Positions 35,999 to 44,340 of a DNA stretch of 64,000 bases are shown here, in pieces (the stretch's first letter is position 1; each line of letters starts with the position of its first letter). The notes under the pieces were generated by a model. That model saw only the letters and a list, made by a program, of their open reading frames with translations, did no database searches and was not told where the DNA came from. The DNA lies in assembly GCF_010548275.1 (NCBI RefSeq), contig NZ_JAAGLT010000032.1, forward strand, positions 1-64,000, written 5' to 3'. This DNA comes from Streptomyces sp. SID12488 (GTDB lineage: Bacteria > Actinomycetota > Actinomycetes > Streptomycetales > Streptomycetaceae). Both the position numbers and the translations under genes were made by a program.

Positions 35999-36676
35999 TC
36001 AGGGGGTGACCGGGCGGGCCGTCAGCCGCTGGCCGTCGATCGTGACCGCGCCGGTCTCCGGGTCGATCCGGGGCGCGGGGGAGGGCTTGCCGTCGCGCGT
36101 GAGGATGCCGACCTGCTCCCCGGTCGACAGCACGATCCAGCCGCCGTCGACCTTGGCGTTCCGTACGGTCGCGGTCGCCCGGTAGAGCCCGGACGGCTTG
36201 ACCGCCTTGTCCGCGGTGAAGGCGTAGTGCCCGCCCTCGATGTCGACCGTGCCGCGGATGCTCTTGCCCTTGAGGGTGCCGTTCAGTACGGAGCCGCCGT
36301 CGCCGGTGAGCTTCATGGAACCGTCGGCCCCGACATCGCCCTTCAGCCACGACTCCTTGTCACGCCCGTCGCAGAAGTACGCGATCGCCCTGCCGTCGCG
36401 CAGCGAGACCGACACCGCGGACGAGTCGTCGTCCGTACGGCCCGCGTAGTCGGAGTTCGGCGCGGGAGTCCTGGTGGGCGACGGGGACGGGGTCGCGGGT
36501 GGGGAAGGCGATGGAGACGCCTTCGTGGCGGAGGGCGCCGGCGACACCTTGTCGGCGGGTGAGTCGGCCTGGGACGTGGCCGCCGGTTTCGTCCCGGTCG
36601 TCGCATTGAGCGACAGCATGAACAGGGCCAACAACAGTCCCGCGAGCAGTGTGAAAAGCGGTCCGGTGCGTTTCAT
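35999..36676 (-). CDS. Secreted or membrane-anchored hypothetical protein
   Basis: 225 residues. An N-terminal signal/anchor (LFTLLAGLLLALFMLSL) is followed by a Ser/Pro/Ala linker (~30-75) and a beta-rich domain (~80-220; SVSLRDGRAIAYFCDGRDKESWLKG, GTVDIEGGHYAFTADKAV). No family recognised. It is the first gene of the predicted operon with DUF6529 and Rieske genes and may be an extracytoplasmic partner. One Cys only (in YFCDGR), so no disulfide. Confidence 0.8.
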   Translation of the reverse strand: MKRTGPLFTLLAGLLLALFMLSLNATTGTKPAATSQADSPADKVSPAPSATKASPSPSPPATPSPSPTRTPAPNSDYAGRTDDDSSAVSVSLRDGRAIAYFCDGRDKESWLKGDVGADGSMKLTGDGGSVLNGTLKGKSIRGTVDIEGGHYAFTADKAVKPSGLYRATATVRNAKVDGGWIVLSTGEQVGILTRDGKPSPAPRIDPETGAVTIDGQRLTARPVTP

Positions 36677-36947
36677 CGGGCCTCCCCCGAGGCGAGTTTC
36701 CTGCTATCAGAGCGGACCCGCGCCCCCGCGTCCAGAGCGCACGGGCGTGTTCGCACTCCAACTCGCGGATTGGGGCGAATCGGGTGACATTGGCAGAGCC
36801 CGGTGCGAGCCGCGCGACGCGTCTCAGCGTGCGGGCGCCGCGCGTCCCTTCCGCACCGGCTGACTAGGCTGGATGGACCAGGAGCCGATCCGTGGATCCG
36901 AACACATGGATCAGCTCCGCATACGCACATCAGCGAGGAGCATCACC

Positions 36948-37310
36948 GTGGCGGTACGAGCGGTCCGGGGCGCCGTCCAACTGGACCGGGACGAGGCCGG
37001 GCACATGGACGAGCGGGTCAGCGAGCTGCTCACCGCGGTCCTGGAGCGCAACAGCCTCACCGCGGACGACCTGATCAGCGTCTGGTTCACGGCCACCCCC
37101 GACCTGCACAGCGACTTCCCGGCCGCCGCGGCCCGCAAGCTCGGCATCGTCGACGTACCGCTGATCTGTGCCCAGGAGCTGGACATCGAGGGCGCGATGC
37201 CACGGGTGGTCCGGATCCTCGCGCACATCGAGTCGGACCTGCCCCGCGCCGACGTCGCGCACGTCTATCTCGGTGCCGCGGGGGCCCTGCGCAAGGACAT
37301 CGCCCAGTGA
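36948..37310 (+). CDS. aroH: Chorismate mutase, AroH type
   Basis: 120 residues from GTG 36948 with gaggag at 36935-36940; upstream ATGs in frame lack a proper RBS. RAVRGAVQLDRDE at the N-terminus, LISVWFTATPDLHSDFPAAAAR and the C-terminal VAHVYLGAAGALRKDI are diagnostic of the trimeric B. subtilis-type enzyme. It converts chorismate to prephenate. The stop overlaps the prephenate dehydrogenase start (GTGA), so product and next enzyme are encoded in tandem for tyrosine synthesis. Confidence 0.94.
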   Translation: MAVRAVRGAVQLDRDEAGHMDERVSELLTAVLERNSLTADDLISVWFTATPDLHSDFPAAAARKLGIVDVPLICAQELDIEGAMPRVVRILAHIESDLPRADVAHVYLGAAGALRKDIAQ

Positions 37311-38392
37311 GAACCGCACTCGTCATCGGCACGGGCCTCATCGGTACGTCCGCCGCGCTCGCCCTCGTCTCGCGCGGCGTCGTCGTCCACCTCGCCGACC
37401 ACGACCCCGAGCAGGCCCGTACGGCGTCCGCGCTGGGCGCCGGTACGGACGAGGCGCCTCAGGGGCCGGTCGACCTCGCGATCATCGCCGCGCCGCCCGC
37501 ACACGTGGCCGGCGCCCTCGCCGACGCGATGCGCCGGGGTGTCGCACGGGGCTACCTCGACGTGGCCAGCGTCAAGGGTGGCCCGCGCCGCGAGTTGGAG
37601 GCGCTGGGCCTCGACCTGGCGTCGTACATCGGCTCGCACCCCATGTCCGGCCGCGAGAAGTCCGGTCCGCTGGCCGCGACCGGCGACCTCTTCGAGGGCC
37701 GGCCCTGGGTGCTGACGCCGACCCGCGACACCGACACCGAGGTCCTGAACCTCGCCCTCGAACTGGTCTCGCACTGCCGTGCGGTTCCCGTCGTCATGGA
37801 CGCGGATGCCCACGACCGTGCCGTGGCCCTCGTCTCCCACATGCCCCACCTGGTCTCCAGCATGGTCGCCGCGCGGCTGGAGAACGCGGAGGAGGCGGCC
37901 GTACGGCTGTGTGGGCAGGGCATCCGGGACGTGACCCGGATCGCAGCCTCCGATCCCGGCATGTGGATCGACATCCTCTCCGCCAACCCCGGTCCGGTCG
38001 CCGATCTCCTCACGGACGTCGCCGCCGACCTGGGTGAGACGGTCCAGGCGCTGCGGTCCCTCCAGTCCTCAGACGAGGCGAAGCGCCGCGAGGGAATCTC
38101 CGGGGTCGAGGACGTCCTGCGGCGCGGGAACGCCGGGCAGGTCCGGGTGCCCGGCAAGCACGGGTCCGCTCCGCTGGTGTACGAGGTCGTGGCCGTTCTC
38201 ATCGACGACCAGCCCGGGCAGCTGGCCCGGATCTTCGCCGACGCGGGGCGGGCGGGGGTCAATATCGAGGATGTGCGTATCGAGCACGCCACGGGGCAGC
38301 AGGCGGGGCTTGTGCAGTTGATGGTGGAGCCGAAGGCCGCGCCTGTGCTTTCGGCTTCGCTGCGGGAGCGAGGGTGGGCGATCCGGCAGTAG
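37307..38392 (+). CDS. tyrA: Prephenate dehydrogenase with ACT domain
   Basis: 361 residues. Rossmann motif VIGTGLIGTSAALAL, catalytic region GSHPMSGREKSGP and a C-terminal ACT domain (VYEVVAVLIDDQPGQLARIF, ~285-361) suited for feedback by tyrosine. It oxidises prephenate to 4-hydroxyphenylpyruvate with NAD. Translationally coupled to aroH. Followed by a dispersed intergenic repeat. Confidence 0.95.
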   Translation: MRTALVIGTGLIGTSAALALVSRGVVVHLADHDPEQARTASALGAGTDEAPQGPVDLAIIAAPPAHVAGALADAMRRGVARGYLDVASVKGGPRRELEALGLDLASYIGSHPMSGREKSGPLAATGDLFEGRPWVLTPTRDTDTEVLNLALELVSHCRAVPVVMDADAHDRAVALVSHMPHLVSSMVAARLENAEEAAVRLCGQGIRDVTRIAASDPGMWIDILSANPGPVADLLTDVAADLGETVQALRSLQSSDEAKRREGISGVEDVLRRGNAGQVRVPGKHGSAPLVYEVVAVLIDDQPGQLARIFADAGRAGVNIEDVRIEHATGQQAGLVQLMVEPKAAPVLSASLRERGWAIRQ

Positions 38393-38410
38393 TGAGCGGT
38401 GTTGGTGCCG

Positions 38411-38490
38411 GCCTTGCTGGGGACTGCGCCCCCAGACCCCCGCTTCGGCCCTGAAGGGGCCTCGTCCTCAAACGCCGGACGGGCTGAGTA
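38411..38490 (+). repeat. Dispersed Streptomyces intergenic repeat (second family)
   Basis: The stretch with gactgcgcccccagaccccc, cttcggccctgaaggggcct and cctcaaacgccggacgggct is a commonplace Streptomyces intergenic element. Its internal ggcccctgaaggggcc-type hairpin may help terminate tyrA transcription. Confidence 0.7.
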
Positions 38491-38586
38491 CGTGTGCGGC
38501 CGGACGAGTGACTCGCACCCAGTAACCTTGTCCGGGGCACCAACCGGCCCCACCCCACCACCCCGGACCAGGAAGGTGCCTCCACA

Positions 38587-39264
38587 GTGGATCGCGCCGC
38601 AGTGATTGTCGCCATTGACGGGCCCTCCGGCACAGGCAAGTCGAGCACGTCGAAGGCCGTTGCCGCGCAGCTCGGGCTGAGCTACCTGGACACCGGGGCC
38701 CAGTACCGGGCGATCACCTGGTGGATGGTGACCAACGGGATCGACATCACGGACCCTTCCGCGATCGCCGACGTGGTCGGCAAGGCCGAGATCGTCTCCG
38801 GTACGGACCCGGGGAACCCGACGATCACCGTGGACGGCACCGACGTCGGCGGCCCGATCCGCACCCAGGAGGTCACCTCCAAGGTCAGCGCGGTGAGCGC
38901 CGTTCCGGAGGTGCGTGCCCAGATCACCGAGTTGCAGCGTTCCATCGCCGCGTCCGCCGAGAAGGGGATCGTCGTCGAGGGACGGGACATCGGGGCGACC
39001 GTGCTGCCCGACGCCGACCTGAAGATCTTCCTCACCGCCTCCCCGGAGGCGCGTGCCGCCCGCCGCAGCGGTGAGCTGAAGGGGGCCGACGTCAACGCCA
39101 CCCGTGAGGCGCTGCTGAAGAGGGACGCGGCCGACTCCAGCCGTAAGACCTCGCCGCTCGCCAAGGCGGACGACGCGGTGGAGGTCGACACCTCCGAGCT
39201 GACCCTGCAGCAGGTCATCGAGTGCGTCGTCACCCTCGTCGAGGAGAAGCGGGACGCGAAGTGA
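38587..39264 (+). CDS. cmk: Cytidylate kinase
   Basis: 225 residues from GTG 38587 with aggaagg upstream. P-loop IDGPSGTGKSSTSKAVAA, YLDTGAQYRAIT, and VVEGRDIGATVLPDADLKIFL are characteristic. It phosphorylates CMP/dCMP and feeds the CTP pool also served by pyrG. It overlaps plsC by 4 bp and forms the cmk-plsC-der cluster known across actinobacteria. Confidence 0.96.
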   Translation: MDRAAVIVAIDGPSGTGKSSTSKAVAAQLGLSYLDTGAQYRAITWWMVTNGIDITDPSAIADVVGKAEIVSGTDPGNPTITVDGTDVGGPIRTQEVTSKVSAVSAVPEVRAQITELQRSIAASAEKGIVVEGRDIGATVLPDADLKIFLTASPEARAARRSGELKGADVNATREALLKRDAADSSRKTSPLAKADDAVEVDTSELTLQQVIECVVTLVEEKRDAK

Positions 39265-39947
39265 GCGACCCGTCGAACGTTCCGTCGCTGCGAAGTGCCG
39301 AGGTCGGGCGGCGCATCGGCGTCGGCCTGATGTACGGGCTGTGGAAGCCGCGCGTCCTGGGCGCCTGGAAGGTCCCGGCGACCGGTCCGGTGATCCTCGC
39401 CGTCAACCACTCGCACAACATCGACGGCCCGATGGTCATCGGCGTCGCGCCCCGGGGATCGCACTTCCTGGTCAAGAAGGAGGCGTGGATCGGCCCGCTC
39501 GCCACCTTCATGCGCGCCACCGGACAGCTGGAGGTGGACCGCTCGACCGCCGACCGCAAGGCGATCACCCAGGCCCTGGGTGTGCTGGCCAGGGGCGGGG
39601 TCCTCGGGATCTTCCCCGAGGGCAGCCGCGGCGACGGCGACTTCGCCTCGCTGCGTTCTGGGCTCGCCTACTTCGCCGTTCGCAGCGGTGCGAAGGTGGT
39701 TCCGGTGGCCGTCCTGGGAAGTACCGACCGGCGCGGACGGTTGATAAAGGGGCTGCCTCCGCTGCGCAGCCGCGTCGACGTGGTCTTCGGTGACCCGTTC
39801 GAGGCGGGGGACGGCACGGGGCGGCGTACGCGTGCGGCGCTGGACGAGGCGACCGTACGCATTCAGAAGCAGCTCACCGCGCACCTGGAGAACGCCAGAC
39901 GGCTCACCGGCCGGCAGGAAAACGCCGGGCGCCCCGCTGAGCGCTGA
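39261..39947 (+). CDS. plsC: 1-acyl-sn-glycerol-3-phosphate acyltransferase
   Basis: 228 residues from GTG 39261 in GTGA overlap with cmk. The HX4D motif is in AVNHSHNIDGPM, the glycerol-phosphate-binding motif is FPEGSRGDGDF. It acylates lysophosphatidic acid in phospholipid synthesis at the membrane. The C-terminal ~20 residues are charged and probably disordered. Confidence 0.92.
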   Translation: MSDPSNVPSLRSAEVGRRIGVGLMYGLWKPRVLGAWKVPATGPVILAVNHSHNIDGPMVIGVAPRGSHFLVKKEAWIGPLATFMRATGQLEVDRSTADRKAITQALGVLARGGVLGIFPEGSRGDGDFASLRSGLAYFAVRSGAKVVPVAVLGSTDRRGRLIKGLPPLRSRVDVVFGDPFEAGDGTGRRTRAALDEATVRIQKQLTAHLENARRLTGRQENAGRPAER

Positions 39948-40038
39948 GCGACACTTGAGTACTTGAGCGGTTTCAGTAGTGGATCACCCGATACGGGGTG
40001 GTTCCACCGATCACCACGATGAACGAGGTACGGACTTC

Positions 40039-41511
40039 ATGAACGACCACATTCCCTCCGAGAGCTCGGGAGAGTACGAGCACGGAGAGCTTGGCGATGC
40101 CGAGTACGCGGAGTTCATGGAGCTCGCCGCGGTGGAGGGCTTCGACGCCGAGGAGATCGAGGGCGCACTCGACGAGGCGGGGCACGGGCCGCTGCCCGTC
40201 CTGGCGGTCGTGGGGCGGCCGAACGTCGGCAAGTCGACGCTCGTCAACCGCATCATCGGGCGCCGCGAGGCCGTCGTCGAGGACAAGCCCGGCGTCACCC
40301 GCGACCGCGTCACCTACGAGGCCGAATGGGCCGGACGGCGCTTCAAGATCGTCGACACCGGCGGCTGGGAGCAGGACGTCCTCGGTATCGACGCCTCCGT
40401 GGCCGCGCAGGCCGAGTACGCGATCGAGGCGGCCGACGCGGTCGTCTTCGTCGTCGACGCCAAGGTCGGCGCGACCGACACCGACGAGGCGGTCGTCCGG
40501 CTGCTGCGCAAGGCCGGCAAGCCCGTCGTCCTGTGCGCCAACAAGGTCGACGGGCTGAGCGGCGAGGCCGACGCCACGTCCCTGTGGGCCCTCGGACTCG
40601 GCGAGCCGCACCCCGTCTCCTCGCTCCACGGCCGCGGCACCGGCGACATGCTGGACGCCGTCCTGGAGGCGCTGCCCGAGGCGCCCGCGCAGACCTTCGG
40701 CGTCGGGGTCGGCGGCCCGCGCCGTATCGCCCTCATCGGGCGCCCGAACGTCGGCAAGTCCTCGCTGCTGAACAAGGTGGCGGGCCAGGAGCGCGTCGTC
40801 GTCAACGAGGTCGCGGGCACCACCCGTGACCCGGTCGACGAGCTCATCGAACTCGGCGGCGTCACCTGGAAGTTCATCGACACGGCGGGCATCCGCAAGC
40901 GCGTCCACCTCCAGCAGGGCGCCGACTACTACGCCTCGCTGCGCACGGCCGCCGCCGTGGAGAAGGCCGAGGTCGCGGTCATCCTGATCGACGGCTCCGA
41001 GAACATCTCCATCCAGGACCAGCGGATCGTCACCATGGCCGTCGACGCGGGCCGAGCGATCGTCCTCGCGTTCAACAAGTGGGACACGCTCGACGAGGAG
41101 CGCCGCTACTACCTGGAGCGGGAGATCGAGACCGAGCTCGCCCAGGTCGCGTGGGCGCCCCGCGTCAACGTCTCGGCGCGCACCGGCCGGCACATGGAGA
41201 AGCTGGTCCCGGCGATCGAGGCCGCCCTCGCGGGCTGGGAGACCCGGGTCCCGACGGGCCGGTTGAACGCCTTCCTCGGCGAACTGGTCGCCGCCCACCC
41301 GCACCCGGTCCGGGGCGGCAAGCAGCCGCGCATCCTGTTCGGCACCCAGGCGGGCACCATGCCGCCGCGGTTCGTGCTCTTCGCCTCCGGCTTCATCGAG
41401 GCGGGCTACCGCCGGTTCATCGAGCGCCGCCTGCGCGAGGAGTTCAGCTTCGAGGGCACGCCGATCCACATCTCGGTGCGGGTGCGCGAGAAGCGCGGCA
41501 GGAAGAAGTAG
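40039..41511 (+). CDS. der: Ribosome biogenesis GTPase Der (EngA)
   Basis: 490 residues from ATG 40039 (gagg at 40025-40028). An acidic ~50-residue extension precedes two tandem GTPase domains with GRPNVGKSTLVNRIIG and GRPNVGKSSLLNKVAG, DTGGWEQD and DTAGIRKR, NKVD and NKWD, and a C-terminal KH-like domain. Der is essential for 50S subunit maturation. Followed by a perfect bidirectional terminator. Confidence 0.96.
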   Translation: MNDHIPSESSGEYEHGELGDAEYAEFMELAAVEGFDAEEIEGALDEAGHGPLPVLAVVGRPNVGKSTLVNRIIGRREAVVEDKPGVTRDRVTYEAEWAGRRFKIVDTGGWEQDVLGIDASVAAQAEYAIEAADAVVFVVDAKVGATDTDEAVVRLLRKAGKPVVLCANKVDGLSGEADATSLWALGLGEPHPVSSLHGRGTGDMLDAVLEALPEAPAQTFGVGVGGPRRIALIGRPNVGKSSLLNKVAGQERVVVNEVAGTTRDPVDELIELGGVTWKFIDTAGIRKRVHLQQGADYYASLRTAAAVEKAEVAVILIDGSENISIQDQRIVTMAVDAGRAIVLAFNKWDTLDEERRYYLEREIETELAQVAWAPRVNVSARTGRHMEKLVPAIEAALAGWETRVPTGRLNAFLGELVAAHPHPVRGGKQPRILFGTQAGTMPPRFVLFASGFIEAGYRRFIERRLREEFSFEGTPIHISVRVREKRGRKK

Positions 41512-41537
41512 CAGAAGCAGCAGTCGTACGTCTCGTA

Positions 41538-41580
41538 CGTGACTGAGGGCGGCCCCGGATGGGAGCCGCCCTCAGTCACG
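41538..41580. terminator. Perfect 16-bp bidirectional terminator
   Basis: 41538-41553 pairs perfectly with 41565-41580; the loop is 11 nt. It lies between der and the convergent gene at 41595 and can serve both strands. Confidence 0.85.
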
Positions 41581-41594
41581 TGCAGGTGCCGTGG

Positions 41595-42095
41595 TCACAC
41601 GCCCCGGCGGGGGCCCGGTGGGAGGGCTGCCGGGATGTGTGTCATCCCGGTGTAGTGCTGCTGGCGTCCGCCCGTCGGCCATACGGCGGTCGGGGTCGCC
41701 GTCTGCCCCTGCTGCGCGTCGAGTTGACCGACCCGCTGCCACACGGACTGCTGCCCGCCGCCCTGGCTGCCCTGACCGCCGTTGCGCGCGCTGAGCGCCC
41801 CCGCGCTGTAGGCGCTGTACGAGCCCGTGCCCGAGCCGTACGAGCCGCCGTACGGGGTGAGGCCGTTCGGGCTGGCCCCGAAGGCCGAGAAGTCCAGCTC
41901 GTCCTCGCCGCTGCGGTCGCCCGGCAGCGAGCGGAAGGACTTGCCGTACTCGGCGTAGAGCGAGTCGTAGATCGGCGTGGCCGATGGGCCACTGGGATAG
42001 TCCTGGGTCGACCGCGCGGACGGGATCGGCTGATAGGACTGGCGGCGGGGGACGTCATAGGTGTGCACGTACGTCCAAACGACCCCACCGCGCAT
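41595..42095 (-). CDS. Hypothetical Gly/Ser/Gln/Tyr-rich protein
   Basis: 166 residues if begun at ATG 42095; GTG 42068 (HTYDVPRRQSYQPIPS) is equally possible, and neither has a good RBS. The open frame extends upstream into the dispersed repeat, which is not coding. The conserved-looking part is SARSTQDYPSGPSATPIYDSLYAEYGKSFRSLPGD; the rest is low complexity (YGGSYGSGTGSYSAYSAG, QGSQGGGQQSVWQ). Probably largely disordered. No signal peptide or membrane segment. Function unknown. Confidence 0.65.
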   Translation of the reverse strand: MRGGVVWTYVHTYDVPRRQSYQPIPSARSTQDYPSGPSATPIYDSLYAEYGKSFRSLPGDRSGEDELDFSAFGASPNGLTPYGGSYGSGTGSYSAYSAGALSARNGGQGSQGGGQQSVWQRVGQLDAQQGQTATPTAVWPTGGRQQHYTGMTHIPAALPPGPRRGV

Positions 42096-42123
42096 CGGAT
42101 GCGGCCGACGCCCGGACAATGCG

Positions 42124-42176
42124 GGGCGCGCGAAGCGCCCCCGAAGGGGCGCGGGGAACTGCGCGACCAGCCACAC
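42124..42176 (+). repeat. Dispersed Streptomyces intergenic repeat with hairpin
   Basis: gcgcccc-cgaa-ggggcgc (42135-42152) followed by ggggaactgcgcgaccagcc is a very common Streptomyces element, related to the copy at 11001-11066 in opposite orientation. It lies just downstream of the minus-strand gene at 42224 and may serve as its terminator. Confidence 0.7.
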
Positions 42177-42223
42177 TCAACCGGAAGTCGCCACCGTGCC
42201 GAACCACTCCCGGTCTACAGCGC

Positions 42224-42997
42224 TCACGTCCCCGCCAGAGGCAGAGCGCTGGCGACCAGCTTGCCGATGCCCGCCGCCTTGTCCAGCGCGTCCCGCAGCA
42301 GGTCCTCGCGGGGCTGGCGGCCGATGGAGCCGACCGGCGCCGCGAACATCAGCACCTGCTGGTGCTTGTTGGCGGCGGCGCGCCAGCTCTCGGTGACCTG
42401 GAGGGGCTGGTGTGCCTGCCACCAGGCCACCGCGGAGCCGCCGTTCGGGCCCGGCTGGAGTACGGCGTGCAGCTGGCCCGCCGCGAGCAGCACCGACCAG
42501 CCGTGCAGCACGGGCGGCACCTCCGTGAGCTCGGTCAGCGGCATGAAGCCCTGCTCGATGAGGAGCGGCAGGAAGTCGTCGCCGGCGCCGGTCGCGCCGG
42601 GGCGGACGATCGGGGCGGTCGGTTCGACGACCAGGGCGGGGTGCAACTCGCCCTCGATCAGGATCAGTCCGCTGGTGACGCCCAGTACGGCCTGCTCGGG
42701 TGCGGCCATCGGGGCCTCCTCGTCGGCGTTGATGGAGCGGACCGCGCCCTGGAGCTGCTCCTCGGTGACCTGGACGACCTGCGACGGCAGGCAGCCCGCG
42801 TGGGCGAAGGCGAGGACGGCGGTCTCGTCCCCGATGAAGAGGACGGTGCTGGTGCGCTCCTGGGCGGAGTCGCCCGGCGTGCGGCAGGACGTGCAGTCGT
42901 AACTGCCCGGGGCGTTGTCGCCGGCGAGCAGGCGGTCGGCTTCTTCGTCGCCGATCTCGGCGCGGACCTCGTCGCTGACATCGAGCATGCGCGGCAC
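42224..42997 (-). CDS. Conserved hypothetical protein
   Basis: 257 residues from GTG 42997 with gagggag upstream; the open frame beyond it is not supported. Starts PRMLDVSDEVRAEIGDEEADRLLAG; the DCTSC motif (~30) plus Cys in AGCLPSQ could bind a metal but no full zinc site is evident. The remainder is alpha/beta with no family I recognise (LHGWSVLLAAGQLHAVLQPG, NKHQQVLMFAAPVGS). It appears conserved next to der in Streptomyces (recollection). Cytosolic. Confidence 0.8.
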   Translation of the reverse strand: MPRMLDVSDEVRAEIGDEEADRLLAGDNAPGSYDCTSCRTPGDSAQERTSTVLFIGDETAVLAFAHAGCLPSQVVQVTEEQLQGAVRSINADEEAPMAAPEQAVLGVTSGLILIEGELHPALVVEPTAPIVRPGATGAGDDFLPLLIEQGFMPLTELTEVPPVLHGWSVLLAAGQLHAVLQPGPNGGSAVAWWQAHQPLQVTESWRAAANKHQQVLMFAAPVGSIGRQPREDLLRDALDKAAGIGKLVASALPLAGT

Positions 42998-42999
42998 GG

Positions 43000-43538
43000 G
43001 TGGCTCCCTCGGGATGCGGTGCGTGGCGAGGCCGGGTCGCCCCCGGCCGGTGAGCCCGGACAGTCCGGGCTCATGAAGAGGACAACGGCGATCTGTGTCA
43101 GGGGTCACGCTGCACGGCGAACGTAATCGAACCAACCTGCGCGCACGGTCACGTTGGGTGCGGAATCGGGCACTCCATGTCAAGTAACGGGCAGGTTACG
43201 GAAGTTGGTTTGGTGAACTGACTCACAGTTTGTCCGAGTAGCTGGTTGATAAATCAGGAAATGCGCGAATTAAGTGGGTGGCCGGAATTCGCCGATACCC
43301 ACGGTAACTATGAACTGGCCTGGGACAACAGGGAGTTGGTTGATATCACCCCGTCAGGGTCCATAGATTCCTCCGCCGAGTGCACCTAGCACCGCTTGGG
43401 TACGTCCGTCGGCAGCGCAGAACCAGACACCGCGCAGCACCACCGCCGACGGACGGGGCGGAGGCGTGCCGACCGCGTTCACTGCGCGGCCGACGCGCCC
43501 CGGTCAGGGGGAGCCCGGGTCTGTGGAGAGGGATCTAC
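43000..43538 (+). promoter_or_regulatory. Long structured leader/control region of the Rpf-like gene
   Basis: About 540 bp with no gene. The first ~330 bp are AT-richer than average and likely hold promoters. From 43403 the RNA would fold strongly: an 11-bp perfect stem cgtccgtcggc/gccgacggacg (43403-43413 with 43445-43455), then a second ~15-bp stem (43464-43500, two mismatches) ending near the RBS gagaggga. Such leaders on rpf genes can be riboswitches (c-di-AMP), but I cannot find the conserved ydaO core here. Confidence 0.5.
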
Positions 43539-44252
43539 ATGTCCGAATGTGCCGATAGTTACACCCGCAGGACGCGCAAGACGGCGGTCCTCGCCGGAGC
43601 GGCACTGCTCGCTCCGCTCGGCCTGCTGGCCGCGACCGGCAACGCCGCGGCAGCGGACAGCGGGGTGTGGGACCGCATCGCCCAGTGCGAGAGCGGCGGA
43701 AACTGGCACATCAACACCGGCAACGGCTACTACGGAGGACTCCAGTTCTCCGCCGGCACCTGGCGCGCCTACGGCGGCACGGCCTACGCGGCCACCGCCG
43801 ACGGGGCAAGCAGGTCCCAGCAGATCGCCGTCGCCACCAAGGTCCAGGGCTCCCAGGGCTGGGGTGCCTGGCCGACCTGTTCGGCGCGCGCCGGCGCCGG
43901 CGGGAGCGCTCCCGCGGTCTCGGGCTCCGACTCGGGCTCCGGTTCGGCCACCACCAAGTCCACCAAGCCGACGAAGAAGTCGGTCAAGCCGTCCAACGGG
44001 CAGTCGACCGGGAAGGCGAGCGGTTCCGGTGGTTCCGCCGCGTCCGAGGCTCCGTCGAAGGCACCGGAGCGTTCGACGGCCCACGTCGGTCGCAGCTCGT
44101 CCCGCGGCGACTACACCGTCCGCGCGGGCGACACCCTGAGCGGCATCGCCGCCCGGTACACGACCACCTGGCAGCACCTCTACGCCGCCAACAAGGCTGT
44201 CATCGGCGACAGTCCCGACCTGATCGTGCCTGGACAGAGGCTCGACTTCTGA
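43539..44252 (+). CDS. Resuscitation-promoting-factor-like transglycosylase with LysM domain
   Basis: 237 residues from ATG 43539. Signal peptide (TAVLAGAALLAPLGLLAATGNAAAA), then an Rpf domain SGVWDRIAQCESGGNWHINTGNGYYGGLQFSAGTW-like (~42-115) with catalytic Glu in QCESGGNW and a paired Cys in WPTCSA. A Ser/Thr/Lys-rich linker leads to a C-terminal LysM domain (DYTVRAGDTLSGIAARYTTT, ~190-237). It is a secreted peptidoglycan hydrolase probably involved in germination or growth resumption. Transcribed singly with a strong terminator behind. Confidence 0.94.
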   Translation: MSECADSYTRRTRKTAVLAGAALLAPLGLLAATGNAAAADSGVWDRIAQCESGGNWHINTGNGYYGGLQFSAGTWRAYGGTAYAATADGASRSQQIAVATKVQGSQGWGAWPTCSARAGAGGSAPAVSGSDSGSGSATTKSTKPTKKSVKPSNGQSTGKASGSGGSAASEAPSKAPERSTAHVGRSSSRGDYTVRAGDTLSGIAARYTTTWQHLYAANKAVIGDSPDLIVPGQRLDF

Positions 44253-44275
44253 GCCGCTCCCCCTGCTTCGGGCAC

Positions 44276-44311
44276 GGTGCCCCACCCGCTCCTCGGACCG
44301 GGTGGGGCACC
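44276..44311. terminator. Hairpin terminator between convergent genes
   Basis: Perfect 13-bp stem ggtgccccacccg/cgggtggggcacc (44276-44288 with 44299-44311), between the Rpf-like gene and the minus-strand ABC operon. Confidence 0.85.
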
Positions 44312-44340
44312 GGCGTCCCACGCGGCGGTCCTGCCGCCGG

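Noticed and set aside
42096..42176. N-terminal extension of the gene at 41595 through the dispersed repeat
   Set aside because: Would translate the hairpin repeat (LVAQFPAPLRG), a well-known false extension in Streptomyces.
43380..43538. c-di-AMP (ydaO) riboswitch
   Set aside because: Structured leader is real, but the conserved gacagctaac-type core could not be found; kept as an unassigned structured leader.
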